The notes under the pieces were generated by a model. That model was not told the DNA's origin, searched no databases, and saw only the letters and a list, made by a program, of their open reading frames with translations. The translations under genes were made by a program, and so were the position numbers. From Pseudobdellovibrionaceae bacterium (GTDB lineage Bacteria; Bdellovibrionota; Bdellovibrionia; Bdellovibrionales; UBA1609), in contig JACKAM010000003.1 of assembly GCA_020635075.1 (NCBI GenBank), positions 62,001 to 126,000 on the forward strand: a DNA stretch of 64,000 nt, given 5' to 3'. This document shows positions 1-8,929 of the stretch, piece after piece; within the stretch, counting starts at the first letter, position 1, and each line of letters starts with the position of its first letter.

Positions 1-1002
1 CATCACCGAACTGATGGCTCCCCCAGAACAGGTCACATCGGCATCAGCATAGAACTCACCCGTCGGTGTGCCGTCCGAAAGATTCACTGTGGTGTTGGCC
101 AACACACTGGCCGGAATACCTGTGGAATCGCGAGAAACCACAGTGTACTGGTTACAGTCGCCAGAGCGAATTGGGTCCGTCGCTGTCGATAGAGTCAAAT
201 TTAATGGACCAACCCCAACCACTTGCGAGGCTCCGGTCAACACCAGCCCGTTGTCGCTGACACTCAGAGTGGGGCTTCCCACACCAGTTTCTTTGTAGCG
301 AAAGGCCGCAGAATTTGTGCCGCTGACAACAGTGATTTGGCTGATAGCCGCCCCGGCACAGGCCACATCGGCCGCAGCGTAAAACACGCCGGGAGCAGCG
401 CCATCACTGAGATCCACCAGTACAGCCCCAGACACATTGGTCGGCGTACTGAGGGCATCCAAAGTGTTGACGGTGTAGAGTTCACAGTCTCCGGAACGGA
501 TGGGATTATTGCCACTTAAAGACAGTTGAGTCGGTACGGTCGGAGCCAAATACACAATGGTGACTGTGCTCAAGGAGGACTTGCCGCCCCTGGTGATTCC
601 GCGCAAATAAACCTGGGTCTTGTTGTTGACCGAATCAAAACTGTAAATGGTGGACACATCGGCAATGGCGATTGAAAAATATCCGTCACGACAATCCAAA
701 TCACTGGAGGACGCCATGGCGGCGTTACTACTGACCGCCTCCCATCCACTCTGGCTGGTGCTCATTTGCATATCGTAAATGCGGGTGTCGCACTCACCGG
801 CAATGGTCAGAGCTTGGGTGGGACTGCTAATGGTTAAAGTGATATCGGATTTGCCAGAAAACTGAGGACCTTCAACCACCACACTGTTGAGCTCTTTAAA
901 ATCCGGTTCACCTTCAGTACAGGAAAAAAGGGAAGGCAAGACCAACAGGAGCACCCAGGCTCTGGCCAGAAAAAATTGAAGTTCCCTTATTGGTCGATCC
1001 AC
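1..1002 (-). CDS. Repeat-domain lipoprotein, 3' end beyond window (partial)
   Basis: An uninterrupted frame of 334 codons runs off the left edge, so only the N-terminal part is present. The start chosen is GTG at 1002; no ATG gives a better N-terminus. A short hydrophobic segment ends in the lipobox LFSC (about residues 26-29), so the product is probably a lipoprotein. After a linker come tandem beta-rich units with a period of exactly 110 residues. The marker PIRSGDC recurs at codons beginning near 504 and 174, and each unit also has a FYA(A/D)ADV(A/T)C block followed by GAAIS or GGAIS. Such units look like Ig-like or Fn3-like surface repeats. Function unknown; a surface or adhesin-like role is inferred only from architecture. 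Confidence 0.8.
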   Translation of the reverse strand, partial: MDRPIRELQFFLARAWVLLLVLPSLFSCTEGEPDFKELNSVVVEGPQFSGKSDITLTISSPTQALTIAGECDTRIYDMQMSTSQSGWEAVSSNAAMASSSDLDCRDGYFSIAIADVSTIYSFDSVNNKTQVYLRGITRGGKSSLSTVTIVYLAPTVPTQLSLSGNNPIRSGDCELYTVNTLDALSTPTNVSGAVLVDLSDGAAPGVFYAAADVACAGAAISQITVVSGTNSAAFRYKETGVGSPTLSVSDNGLVLTGASQVVGVGPLNLTLSTATDPIRSGDCNQYTVVSRDSTGIPASVLANTTVNLSDGTPTGEFYADADVTCSGGAISSVM

Positions 1003-1142
1003 AAACGTTCCGCTTTCCCGACAAAGGTTGATCTCGATATATATGAGGATAGCCCAATCACACCCCCAAATCGACTTTAAGCCTTTGGAATGACTCATGA
1101 TTAGCCAGTAATTTGATGGAGATTTCCTCACAATTCCCAAGG

Positions 1143-1160
1143 CCCTGATATTGATCAGGG
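1143..1160. repeat. Short 7-4-7 palindrome in pckA upstream region
   Basis: CCCTGAT and ATCAGGG flank a 4-base loop. It lies in the 423-base gap between the divergent partial lipoprotein and pckA. It could be an operator or a weak hairpin; nothing further supports a role. Confidence 0.35.
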
Positions 1161-1282
1161 TTTGACTCCGCCGATCTCAGACCCCAGTGAATTCACGATG
1201 AATCGCTGGGTTGCCTTTTTTAGGGGGCTCGTTTTACCATTTGATTTCAACCTCTTAGAGGTCCGGAAAAATTTGGCTAAGT

Positions 1283-1297
1283 AGCGAATTTTTCGCT
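1283..1297. promoter_or_regulatory. Perfect 6-3-6 palindrome upstream of pckA promoter
   Basis: AGCGAA-TTT-TTCGCT is a perfect inverted repeat 33 bases before the putative -35 box of pckA. Position and symmetry suit a dimeric regulator's operator. The regulator is unknown. Confidence 0.35.
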
Positions 1298-1330
1298 GAA
1301 ATTTCGCACCTCATTCCTTGCAAAAAAAAC

Positions 1331-1360
1331 TTGATGGGCAGCATTAGAAGTCTTTATAAA
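1331..1360 (+). promoter_or_regulatory. Putative sigma-70 promoter of pckA
   Basis: TTGATG (1331-1336) and TATAAA (1355-1360) are separated by 18 bases and lie 66 bases before the pckA start. The rest of the 1003-1425 gap shows no gene, only two short palindromes. Confidence 0.5.
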
Positions 1361-1425
1361 GGGGCTAACAGGGCGGAGCGGATTTTCGCCCATTTTTTAT
1401 TGGGAACCTTACAAAGGAAAGCTCG

Positions 1426-2937
1426 ATGGACAAGACCAGGTATATCGAAGTTTCACTACATCAACGTCATGCCACCCTCTCTAAGGATGGAGCTCTCATC
1501 GTTAAGACCGGCGCTAGCACCGGGCGATCCACCAAAGAACGTTTTGTTGTTCAACGTCCAGAGATCAGCGAAGACATCGACTGGGGCACTGTGAATCAAG
1601 CGGTCAGCCCTGAGTTTGCCGATGCCTACTTTGCCGCTTTAAAAAAGCGCGTGGTCACTGCCGATCACTTTTGCATGAATGGTTATGTAGGAAGCTTTGA
1701 TATTGAGGTCATCTCCACCAGCCCCTGGCACGTGGTTTTTGCCAAAAACATGTTCCGCCGCCATTTTATTCCTGAACTAAAAAAACATATTCCTGACGAT
1801 GTGAAGATCGAAGTGTGGCACGATCCCCACGGCAAGGTTTCTGACCTGAACCTGGGCATGGACTTCCCCTTTGAAAAGGCCATCATTGTCGACTTGGCCC
1901 AACTCAAGGTGGGCATTATCGGCACGGCCTATGCCGGAGAAATCAAAAAGTCGGCCTTCTCTGTCTGCAACTACCTGATGCCCAAGTACGGCATCTTCCC
2001 CATGCACTCTTCGGCCAACTGCCTGGAGGATGGCGACAACTCTTCGGTACTCTTTGGTCTTTCTGGAACTGGCAAGACCACACTGAGTGCCGATCCCGAG
2101 CGCTTTCTCATTGGTGATGACGAAATCGTTTGGTCGGAAAGCGGTATTTCCAATCTGGAAGGCGGCTGTTACGCCAAATTGATCAATCTCCAGGAATCTC
2201 ACGAGCCGGACATCTTCCAGGCGGCTAACAAGTTTGGCTCTATTCTTGAAAACGTCTGCTTTAATGAAACCACTCGTGAAATCGACTTCTGTGATGACAC
2301 CATCACCGAAAACACCCGCGGTAGCTACAGCCTGGATGTTTTGAGTCGGGTCTATGACCAATCCCAGGAGGCCAAGCCACCCAAGTCGGTGATCTTTTTG
2401 ACTGCTGACGCCTTTGGTGCCCTGCCCGCCGTGGCCCGCTTGGATGAGTGGCAGGCTCAGTATCATTTTATTTCTGGCTACACAGCTAAATTGGCTGGAA
2501 CTGAGATCGGTGTGACTGAGCCCCAGGCCACTTTTAGCGCCTGCTTTGGTGCCCCATTTATGCCCCGCCCGGCAAACGTCTACGCCAACATGCTGGCTGA
2601 GATGTCCAAAAAGTATGACGTTACCGTCTGGCTTCTCAACACAGGTTGGACCAAAGGTGGCTATGGCAAGGGCGAGCGCTTCCCCATTCCGGTCAGCCGT
2701 CGCCTACTGAAGGCCATACAAAGTGGTGAACTGAACAATGCGGAAATGAAGAAGCACCCGGTGTTCGGGTTTGAGGTTCCGGTTGAAGTTCCGGGTGTGG
2801 ACACCGAGTGGCTGTGCTTCCCTGAAGGTCCTCAGGTGATGGAATTGGCCCAGCGCTTTATTGCCAACGCCGAAACCAAGAAGTCCTCTTTCACTCAGGA
2901 GATTGTGGAAAAAGGCGGCCCCCGGGTTCTCAACTAA
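1426..2937 (+). CDS. pckA: Phosphoenolpyruvate carboxykinase (ATP)
   Basis: Converts oxaloacetate plus ATP to phosphoenolpyruvate, CO2 and ADP in the cytoplasm: the entry step of gluconeogenesis, or anaplerosis in reverse. The family P-loop GLSGTGKTT lies near residues 207-215 and is followed by the acidic GDDE metal-binding segment (kinase-2 motif). The N-terminal TGRS substrate-binding motif is present, though in the form ASTGRSTKERF rather than the usual FTGRSPKDK. At 503 residues it is slightly shorter than the usual 530-540, the difference being at the N-terminus. A good ribosome site (AAGGA, 1414-1418) fixes the start. It is a single-gene unit with its own promoter and terminator. Confidence 0.97.
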   Translation: MDKTRYIEVSLHQRHATLSKDGALIVKTGASTGRSTKERFVVQRPEISEDIDWGTVNQAVSPEFADAYFAALKKRVVTADHFCMNGYVGSFDIEVISTSPWHVVFAKNMFRRHFIPELKKHIPDDVKIEVWHDPHGKVSDLNLGMDFPFEKAIIVDLAQLKVGIIGTAYAGEIKKSAFSVCNYLMPKYGIFPMHSSANCLEDGDNSSVLFGLSGTGKTTLSADPERFLIGDDEIVWSESGISNLEGGCYAKLINLQESHEPDIFQAANKFGSILENVCFNETTREIDFCDDTITENTRGSYSLDVLSRVYDQSQEAKPPKSVIFLTADAFGALPAVARLDEWQAQYHFISGYTAKLAGTEIGVTEPQATFSACFGAPFMPRPANVYANMLAEMSKKYDVTVWLLNTGWTKGGYGKGERFPIPVSRRLLKAIQSGELNNAEMKKHPVFGFEVPVEVPGVDTEWLCFPEGPQVMELAQRFIANAETKKSSFTQEIVEKGGPRVLN

Positions 2938-2964
2938 AATTGATTTTGTAAGCTCAAAAATTTA

Positions 2965-2996
2965 GAGGCCGGATCTTAAGATCCGGCCTCTTTTTT
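2965..2996 (+). terminator. Intrinsic terminator of pckA
   Basis: A perfect 26-base palindrome (13-bp arms beginning GAGGCCGGATC) is followed at once by six T residues, 27 bases after the pckA stop. Confidence 0.93.
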
Positions 2997-3043
2997 GTAT
3001 CAAGTCACGAAATCAGCTGGCCTCAGGGTTGGGTATATTAGGG

Positions 3044-3799
3044 TCAGCTTGAAGAACGACAAGTACCGTTCCTAAAGATGAGTCCAGCAGCGTCCGTTCC
3101 ACGAAGGGCCCAAACCAGGGAACCCTTCCAAGTTCCATCTTGCTGGATCGCCATCCGCAAGACCTTTCCATAGTTCTCTGTCCAAAAGGAAACTTCCTGA
3201 TCCTTTGAGCCAGATCTGGTAGCTTCCTGCCCCAGTGTCTGATGGTAGACGACCCTTCCAGAACTCACCTCGCGTCGTTCATGAGCGAGTGTCAGCTCCA
3301 GATGCTTACCCACTGAATCCCTGTGCAGGCGAACAGTGGCCTGGACTCTGGTGAATTCACTCGACGAGTTACGAAGACCTTCAGGCGATTCAAAGCGACA
3401 GACCATCAGGACCTGGGTCTGCTTAACCTCTTCACCTGGCTTGGACCAATCGGCCCATTCAAAAAGGCCTCTATGCCCTTTGATGCTCAACAACTCCCGA
3501 TCGCCGGGATTAAATTCCAAATCAATCCAACTAATCTCACGGCTATCTTCCCACTGACATTGAGGCAATAAGATTGCCCGACTGTCAAAGACCGCCAGGG
3601 CTTGGGCACCGTGCCCGCAGCCCCGACCGTCACCATCTGTGTAATAGTAGCCATTCCTGAGCATCGGAGGCCGCCCAGTCCGGAGTGCCGCTGACAGTCC
3701 GTTTGAGATCGGCTCGGTGGTGTCGGAACAGGCAAGGAGGAGGAAAGGAAGAATACTCGCTACCAATTTGAGTTTTGAACAGCTTCTACTTTTTAACAT
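3044..3799 (-). CDS. Hypothetical lipoprotein
   Basis: About 251 residues. The start is ATG at 3799, preceded at correct spacing by GGGAGA; an upstream TTG at 3829 in the same frame has no such site. The N-terminus MLKSRSCSKLKLVASILPFLLLAC is a lipoprotein signal with lipobox LLAC. The mature part is mixed, with paired cysteines and no domain I recognise. The next two genes upstream (4028 and 5063) are also minus-strand lipoproteins, but a large palindrome lies between this gene and them. Function unknown. Confidence 0.8.
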   Translation of the reverse strand: MLKSRSCSKLKLVASILPFLLLACSDTTEPISNGLSAALRTGRPPMLRNGYYYTDGDGRGCGHGAQALAVFDSRAILLPQCQWEDSREISWIDLEFNPGDRELLSIKGHRGLFEWADWSKPGEEVKQTQVLMVCRFESPEGLRNSSSEFTRVQATVRLHRDSVGKHLELTLAHERREVSSGRVVYHQTLGQEATRSGSKDQEVSFWTENYGKVLRMAIQQDGTWKGSLVWALRGTDAAGLIFRNGTCRSSS

Positions 3800-3910
3800 C
3801 GCCAAGTCTCCCTTTTTATCCTTCCCCAAGAAACTTACCCTACATACAAAGTATCGGTGAAAGGGGGCGAGAAGCGAACTTATAAAAATGGTTAGAGAAA
3901 GCCACTAGGT

Positions 3911-4018
3911 CCCAAAAGGTTCCAGGTCCTCAATTGATATGCATAGTGACAAATGGAACTCCTGTGGGAGTACCTTTTGTCACTATGCATATCAATTGAG
4001 GACCTGGAACCTTTTGGG
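3911..4018. repeat. 108-bp near-perfect palindrome
   Basis: The arms 3911-3962 and 3967-4018 (52 bp each) match with two mismatches around a TGTG loop. The outer 43 bp (3911-3953 against 3976-4018) are perfect. It sits between two same-strand lipoprotein genes, 9 bases past the stop of the upstream one. There is no T-tract, so it is not a typical terminator. It could be a miniature mobile palindrome or an mRNA-stabilising hairpin. Confidence 0.95.
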
Positions 4019-4027
4019 GCCGATCGG

Positions 4028-4873
4028 CTAGAACCCGCGGTGGCGGCAGATACCGTCGCGGAACTCGCGGAACATGCCGCCCACATTCCAGCGGAGAACG
4101 CCTTCAGGCGGCAGACTGAGCACGGGCTCGTAGACATCGAGGCGGCTCACGAGCCCCTCGGTCGGTCGATATTGGACACGGTCATCATCCGTATCAAGCC
4201 CCGCATTCACAAATGGAACACTGCCCTTTTCCACCAATGGCTTGGCCATCGGAACGAAGGTGATCTTTTCGTAGTTCAATCCCAATGTATAAGAGTCGTC
4301 CACTGAACGGTACTTAACCACCGCCTGAATGACACTATAGTAAAAGTCCGTACCCATCATAGGAATCGGCATGGGATAGAAATGGCAAACCGCCCAGTCA
4401 TAAGACTCAACTGTGGCTGGCCGACTCTCGTAAAAGGAGAAAATTCCTCCTACTCCAATCTTCTGATAAACGAGGATGTCAGGGTTAACCGAAGAATAAG
4501 CTAATTCGGTGGGGCTCACATCCTGGCCCGCTCCCTTCTCCTCACAACCGTCAAAATATTTGATGTTAGACTCACCGGCCACACGAATGATGCCCTTGAT
4601 GTTTGTGACCTCGTTGGAGCCCTCTGGTGTACACTCGGTCTCAGGGTCCACAGAGTAGTAGTTGCGGGGCTTGCCACCATATCCGGTTCCGTTACCGTTG
4701 CCGACCATCCCGCCAATGGAATCAAACTCGCCAATTTTGGTGATGTCCTGAAGGCCTTTAGAGCGATAGCTCACGCCAATAGGAGAACAGGCCTGAAAAT
4801 GAATTTGCAGGATCAGTCCAAAGATGATTGCAACGACGGCCATCGGTGCAATATATGGAGACCGTTTATTCAT
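4028..4873 (-). CDS. Lipoprotein, GNGNGTGYGGKP family (paralogue 1)
   Basis: 281 residues. A hydrophobic N-terminus ends in the lipobox FQAC (near residue 29). The mature protein carries GNGNGTGYGGKP, then DPETEC, NIKGIIRV and KYFDGCEE. The gene at 5063-5932 has the same blocks in the same order (IDPNQDC, NVKGIITV, YYDGCKEE), as well as a shared C(H/D)F...P block further on. The two are therefore diverged paralogues, most likely from a duplication. No known enzyme motif is visible. The conserved cysteines suggest a disulfide-bonded periplasmic or outer-membrane domain. Probably exported and lipid-anchored; function unknown. Confidence 0.85.
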   Translation of the reverse strand: MNKRSPYIAPMAVVAIIFGLILQIHFQACSPIGVSYRSKGLQDITKIGEFDSIGGMVGNGNGTGYGGKPRNYYSVDPETECTPEGSNEVTNIKGIIRVAGESNIKYFDGCEEKGAGQDVSPTELAYSSVNPDILVYQKIGVGGIFSFYESRPATVESYDWAVCHFYPMPIPMMGTDFYYSVIQAVVKYRSVDDSYTLGLNYEKITFVPMAKPLVEKGSVPFVNAGLDTDDDRVQYRPTEGLVSRLDVYEPVLSLPPEGVLRWNVGGMFREFRDGICRHRGF

Positions 4874-5062
4874 AACCTAGCGCCACCCCATTGCCCTTCC
4901 AGAGGGTAGGAATATTATAGGGGACTTCCCCCCCGGTAGGGCGGGAAAATGGCCTCGAATTATCAGCTAAAAATAAAGAGTAAATCACCTAGAATATTAA
5001 ACAGAGCCTGTCTCAGAGCAGGACGCTGTTAAACTTTTTGCCGTCGAACTTGTGGACATTCC

Positions 5063-5932
5063 CTACCGAGGCACGGGCCTCTCGTGAAAGCACTTCCCAT
5101 TGTAGAAAGTGCGTTCGCGACCAAGAATGTACCACTCAAATCGACCCATCTCAAATTCCTTAAATTCATCAAATGTCGACTTGAGCTCGCGATGTGGACC
5201 TGATAGTTCTTGATATTCTTTGGTGCGACCACTGTCCTCGAACCAACGTCCGACTTCAATGACCATTTCTGATCCCTGAAACACGCGAATAGGTTGCCTC
5301 ATACCATTCACATCCACCTGTTCGTACTTCACATTCATGGTGTAATAAGGTGTGAGATCATTCCAGCGATGAACGGTCACATTGATTCGTGAAAAATAAC
5401 TGTTGGTTCCGGAAAGGACTTCAGGAAATGGTGTGAAATCACAACTGGCCACCACCTGCCTTTTGCCTTCTTCCTGTTTCGGAAATGTTGAACGCTCTTC
5501 AAAGATCGAACCCTTACGACGGAAGTAAAGCACTTCCGGATTGTGCTCAGAGAAAACCACTTCCTGAGAGGGAATCTGTTCCCCGTTTTCCTCTTTACAC
5601 CCGTCGTAATAGGTGATCGCCTTGTCATTACCAACCGTGATAATGCCTTTAACATTGGATTGACTGCCGTCCTTGGCAACACAGTCCTGGTTCGGGTCAA
5701 TCCAATAGTAGGTGGGCTTTCCACCGTACCCGGTGCCGTTGCCATTTCCTGTGCCACGGCTCTCCAGAGTCGTTTCTTTGTCTTCAGATCCTTCTGAACC
5801 CACGACCCGCAACTCCGTGCAGGACGATGCCACTGCAATGATCAGGAAACACCCCACTATAAGAATCCAATTCTTTGCAAGCTCTTCCTTAAAGACTTGC
5901 CCTAATCCCTTAGATAGATCCCCATTTGCCAT
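5063..5932 (-). CDS. Lipoprotein, GNGNGTGYGGKP family (paralogue 2)
   Basis: 289 residues. ATG at 5932 follows GGGAGA at good spacing. A basic N-terminus leads into a transmembrane-like stretch with lipobox VASSC (about residues 34-38). It shares the GNGNGTGYGGKP block and the downstream cysteine-containing blocks with its neighbour at 4028-4873. It is divergent from the TPR/winged-helix regulator at 6050, with 117 bases between the starts, so regulation by that protein is a reasonable guess. Function unknown. Confidence 0.85.
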   Translation of the reverse strand: MANGDLSKGLGQVFKEELAKNWILIVGCFLIIAVASSCTELRVVGSEGSEDKETTLESRGTGNGNGTGYGGKPTYYWIDPNQDCVAKDGSQSNVKGIITVGNDKAITYYDGCKEENGEQIPSQEVVFSEHNPEVLYFRRKGSIFEERSTFPKQEEGKRQVVASCDFTPFPEVLSGTNSYFSRINVTVHRWNDLTPYYTMNVKYEQVDVNGMRQPIRVFQGSEMVIEVGRWFEDSGRTKEYQELSGPHRELKSTFDEFKEFEMGRFEWYILGRERTFYNGKCFHERPVPR

Positions 5933-6049
5933 TTTGTCTCCCGCCTCTATGTCTCAAAATCGTACAGATTACATTCGCTTCATCACCTTGAGACACTTAC
6001 ATTATATTGTTTCGCGAGCTTCGATAGACACTGATATATTTGGGGAGAG

Positions 6050-7546
6050 ATGGATGATAAGTACCTAAAAGTAGTAGAGCGTCTTGAGGAGTTGAGCCGA
6101 AATGGACTGGGGGCCGAGGTTCGCAAGCAAATGCAGAACCTGGTGGTGGTCAAAGTGCCCAGGCAATATCGCTTACCATTGGCGAACTTAGCTCGAAGGA
6201 ACAACCTCCCACTCATGTCCATCAGGCTGCTCAACCCCATAGTTCGTTCAGAGCGGGCGTTGGATGTCCCGGCCTCTTACCAGGAGTTGGCTGAGTATGC
6301 CTCTTCTTTGCTTTACATTGGCGCCGGAAAGGAGGCCGAGGAGCTCTTGAGTAGCCTCGATCCCTCGCAGATTCCACGCGTTTTACTTTATCGCTCGTTC
6401 TCATGCTTTGGCCGCTGGGAATACGAGCGGGCCATTCCGCTGTTGATGGAATACATTGAGCGCGAACCCGATCCATATTTGAATACCGTAGGGGAGATCA
6501 ACCTTGCCGCGGCAAAGGTCTTTCTTGGTCATGAAGATGTTGAGTCGTTGTTGGAGAGTCTGCGCACCAAAACCCGCGATCGGGAGTACTGGCTGCTCCA
6601 CGGTAATAGTCTGGAATTGTCGGCACTGATGACTCTTTCTAACAAACAATATCGTGATACCAAAAAGTTTCTCAACGAAGCCGCCGTAGTTCTTGAGAAA
6701 TCTCAATCTCTCAACGATCTGTTTGTGCGAAAGTGGCGGGCTATTTTGAGTTTACATCAAGATCCGGATTCGAAGGAGGCCGCCAAACAGGTGCAAAAAA
6801 TCAAAGCTGAAGGGGCCAAGTACCAAAACTGGGAAACAGTTAGGGACTGCGAATTCCACCTGGCGGTAGAAACCAAGAATCAGGACTTGTTTGGTCGAGT
6901 GTATTTTGGCACACCCTATCCCGCCTATCGACAGACCATGCGGGATAAGATCCCCCGACAATGGAAGATCCCTGATGAGTATCTACTCGCTTCGACCTCG
7001 GCCGCCAATCCCCAGCTCGTTCTTGATCTCAAACTTGGCAAAGAAACTCACGGACGATTTGAACTCAAGCCGGGTCAACTTCTCCATCGAGCCCTGGTGT
7101 TGTTGATTGAAGACTTTTACCACCCAAAACGGGTGGGAACCTTACATTCTGAACTGTTTCCAGACAGCTACTTCAACCCGGTCTCTTCTCCCAACCGCAT
7201 CTACCAGGTGATCTCGCGCCTGAGACAGTGGGCCGAGGGCACCAATGTCCCTCTAAGTATCAAAGAGGACAACGGCTACTATTGGGCTCGGGTGCTGGCC
7301 GGACTGGGCGTTCTTGTACGTGAAGAGAAGACCCTGGCCTCAGAGGTTTCTCCCAATCAAACTCTGATCAACCGCCTTCAGGAACAGAGGATCGAGGAGT
7401 TCTCAGCCAAACAAGCCTGTGACAGCCTCGGCCTTTCTCGCAGCTCCTTCAATAGATTTGCCAAATGGGCGATTGACGAGGGCGTCCTGGAGAAGAGAGG
7501 ACAAAGTTCTGCCACTCATTACCGACTTATAAAGAACGCTGCCTGA
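6050..7546 (+). CDS. TPR-like protein with two C-terminal DNA-binding domains; putative regulator
   Basis: 498 residues with no signal peptide. The N-terminal 300 residues are helical and repeat-like (e.g. YEERAIPLLMEYIERE-type helices), in TPR style. Around residues 325-430 lies a segment like an OmpR-type winged helix (...SPNRIYQVISRLRQW...GYYWAR). The last 60 residues look like a second helix-turn-helix (SAKQACDSLGLSRSSFNRF). This fits a cytoplasmic transcription regulator with a protein- or ligand-binding helical domain. It is divergent from the lipoprotein at 5932. The purine-rich GGGGAGAG abuts the ATG, closer than ideal, so the start may be slightly off. Regulatory function is inferred. 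Confidence 0.75.
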   Translation: MDDKYLKVVERLEELSRNGLGAEVRKQMQNLVVVKVPRQYRLPLANLARRNNLPLMSIRLLNPIVRSERALDVPASYQELAEYASSLLYIGAGKEAEELLSSLDPSQIPRVLLYRSFSCFGRWEYERAIPLLMEYIEREPDPYLNTVGEINLAAAKVFLGHEDVESLLESLRTKTRDREYWLLHGNSLELSALMTLSNKQYRDTKKFLNEAAVVLEKSQSLNDLFVRKWRAILSLHQDPDSKEAAKQVQKIKAEGAKYQNWETVRDCEFHLAVETKNQDLFGRVYFGTPYPAYRQTMRDKIPRQWKIPDEYLLASTSAANPQLVLDLKLGKETHGRFELKPGQLLHRALVLLIEDFYHPKRVGTLHSELFPDSYFNPVSSPNRIYQVISRLRQWAEGTNVPLSIKEDNGYYWARVLAGLGVLVREEKTLASEVSPNQTLINRLQEQRIEEFSAKQACDSLGLSRSSFNRFAKWAIDEGVLEKRGQSSATHYRLIKNAA

Positions 7547-7705
7547 TTGCGTCTGCGATCCACACTTGCCGAAGTGACTCAATTTGAAACAGATCTCTCG
7601 CCAAATACATAAGTTTGCTTCAATCCCTTTAAATCTTAAACTGATACTGTCAGTCTCATTATTGGGCTGACTTGAGGTGTGTAAGGAAAAGATTGGGAGC
7701 TTGCT

Positions 7706-7990
7706 ATGGAACTCTTAAGTGGGATATCTGAGTTCATTCGCGAGAACCTGGCCATATTTGTGTTGTCCATTATGGTCGGTATCGCCGGTGGTCTGAAATT
7801 GAAAACAATCTCCAAGACTTCAGAAGTGTGCGACCCCTCCGCTCCGGAGTGTGTCAGCTATCTAAAAAACAAGTACGAAGGTCGCGGGCCGGCCTCGGAG
7901 GATCAGCCAGGATCTGGCAAGAAAGCAAAACATAAACGAGCCAACAGGATTCAAAGATTCTTTAGATCTGGAATCGGCTCTCACGATTAA
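7706..7990 (+). CDS. Small single-membrane-span protein
   Basis: 94 residues. GGGAG at 7695-7699 is well spaced from the ATG. One hydrophobic helix (about residues 13-32) is followed by a short cysteine pair (CDPSAPEC) and a very basic C-terminus (KKAKHKRANRIQRFFR). No family recognised. Likely an inner-membrane protein with a basic tail. Confidence 0.6.
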   Translation: MELLSGISEFIRENLAIFVLSIMVGIAGGLKLKTISKTSEVCDPSAPECVSYLKNKYEGRGPASEDQPGSGKKAKHKRANRIQRFFRSGIGSHD

Positions 7991-8001
7991 TTCTAAAACG
8001 C

Positions 8002-8916
8002 TTATCTTTTTCTCATTAGCAGCTCGGCGTAGCCACCAGCATAATTGCCTGCGTTTTGAAAACCCATCGCAAGTAACGCCATGGTCACCGCCGCTGACCG
8101 GACTCCGCGATTACTGATAACCAGAATGCGGTCCTTGAGACCGACTCCAACCCCTCGTAACTGATTACGCATGGACTCTTTGATCTGTCCCCCAGCGGTG
8201 AAAAATTCTTTCCATTCGATGTGCATTGCCTGAATGTCCGGGTTTTGATAGCCAAGCCCAAAACCTGTTTTGGAGAAATACTCTTTCTTAGATCTCACAT
8301 CTAGGATGTGGACTTTGTCCATTGGATCCTTGCGAGAAACCGCAGACTTAAGAACCTCCTGCCGGTCGGCCAGAACTGATCGTACCACTTGAGGCTTCCA
8401 GTCTTCATGATTTTTGAGGGGTGAGGACTGGATATTGGTCATCATTTTGTCAAAAATTTTAATGTCAGAGATTTGGACCTTGGAGACACCCAGGTAAAAC
8501 AGGGTCCAGGCCATGCGCCCCTCCTCTCCCTGGCCATCCAAACCCTTCCCCACGATCACCACTTCGCTCGTAGGACCGATCCCCTTAAGGGCCAAGCGCT
8601 TGGTCACCCGACCCACATCCGCCTGAATGAGGCCCGGTACAGCTCCTCTCACCTGAGCAAAATCCTCCCACTGAAGATGAATGGAATTGGGAATATGAGC
8701 CATGGTGTAATCAAAATTGGAGCGCACATCGACGACCACGGTGTCATCTTTGATCTCAACGGGAGCCTTCATTTGTTGAGAAAGTTCCTCAAAGTTAATG
8801 ATCCGGGTTTCCACAACCCGAGTTGGATCGGGAGTCTGGCAGCCAAAAAGAGCTAGAATAACCGCACCAGCTGCCGCGCCACAAAGATATCTCAAATGCT
8901 TTGAGACCGAGACCAT
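8002..8916 (-). CDS. Lipoprotein with two rhodanese-like domains, catalytic cysteines absent
   Basis: 304 residues. A signal segment ends in LFGC (near residue 26), giving a lipoprotein. Two rhodanese-homology domains follow: VVVDVRSNFDY...HIPNSIHLQW (first) and ILDVRSKKEYF...AMHIEW (second). In each, the loop that normally carries the active cysteine lacks it: VIVGKGLDG in the first and VISNRGVRS in the second. It should therefore have no sulfurtransferase activity and may bind a partner or sulfur species. It lies 13 bases after lysS and is probably co-transcribed with it. Confidence 0.85.
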   Translation of the reverse strand: MVSVSKHLRYLCGAAAGAVILALFGCQTPDPTRVVETRIINFEELSQQMKAPVEIKDDTVVVDVRSNFDYTMAHIPNSIHLQWEDFAQVRGAVPGLIQADVGRVTKRLALKGIGPTSEVVIVGKGLDGQGEEGRMAWTLFYLGVSKVQISDIKIFDKMMTNIQSSPLKNHEDWKPQVVRSVLADRQEVLKSAVSRKDPMDKVHILDVRSKKEYFSKTGFGLGYQNPDIQAMHIEWKEFFTAGGQIKESMRNQLRGVGVGLKDRILVISNRGVRSAAVTMALLAMGFQNAGNYAGGYAELLMRKR

Positions 8917-8929
8917 TCGGCCACCACCC

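Noticed and set aside
1777..2466. 229-codon open frame antisense to pckA
   Set aside because: It mirrors the codon structure of pckA; the translated composition is not protein-like and there is no ribosome site.
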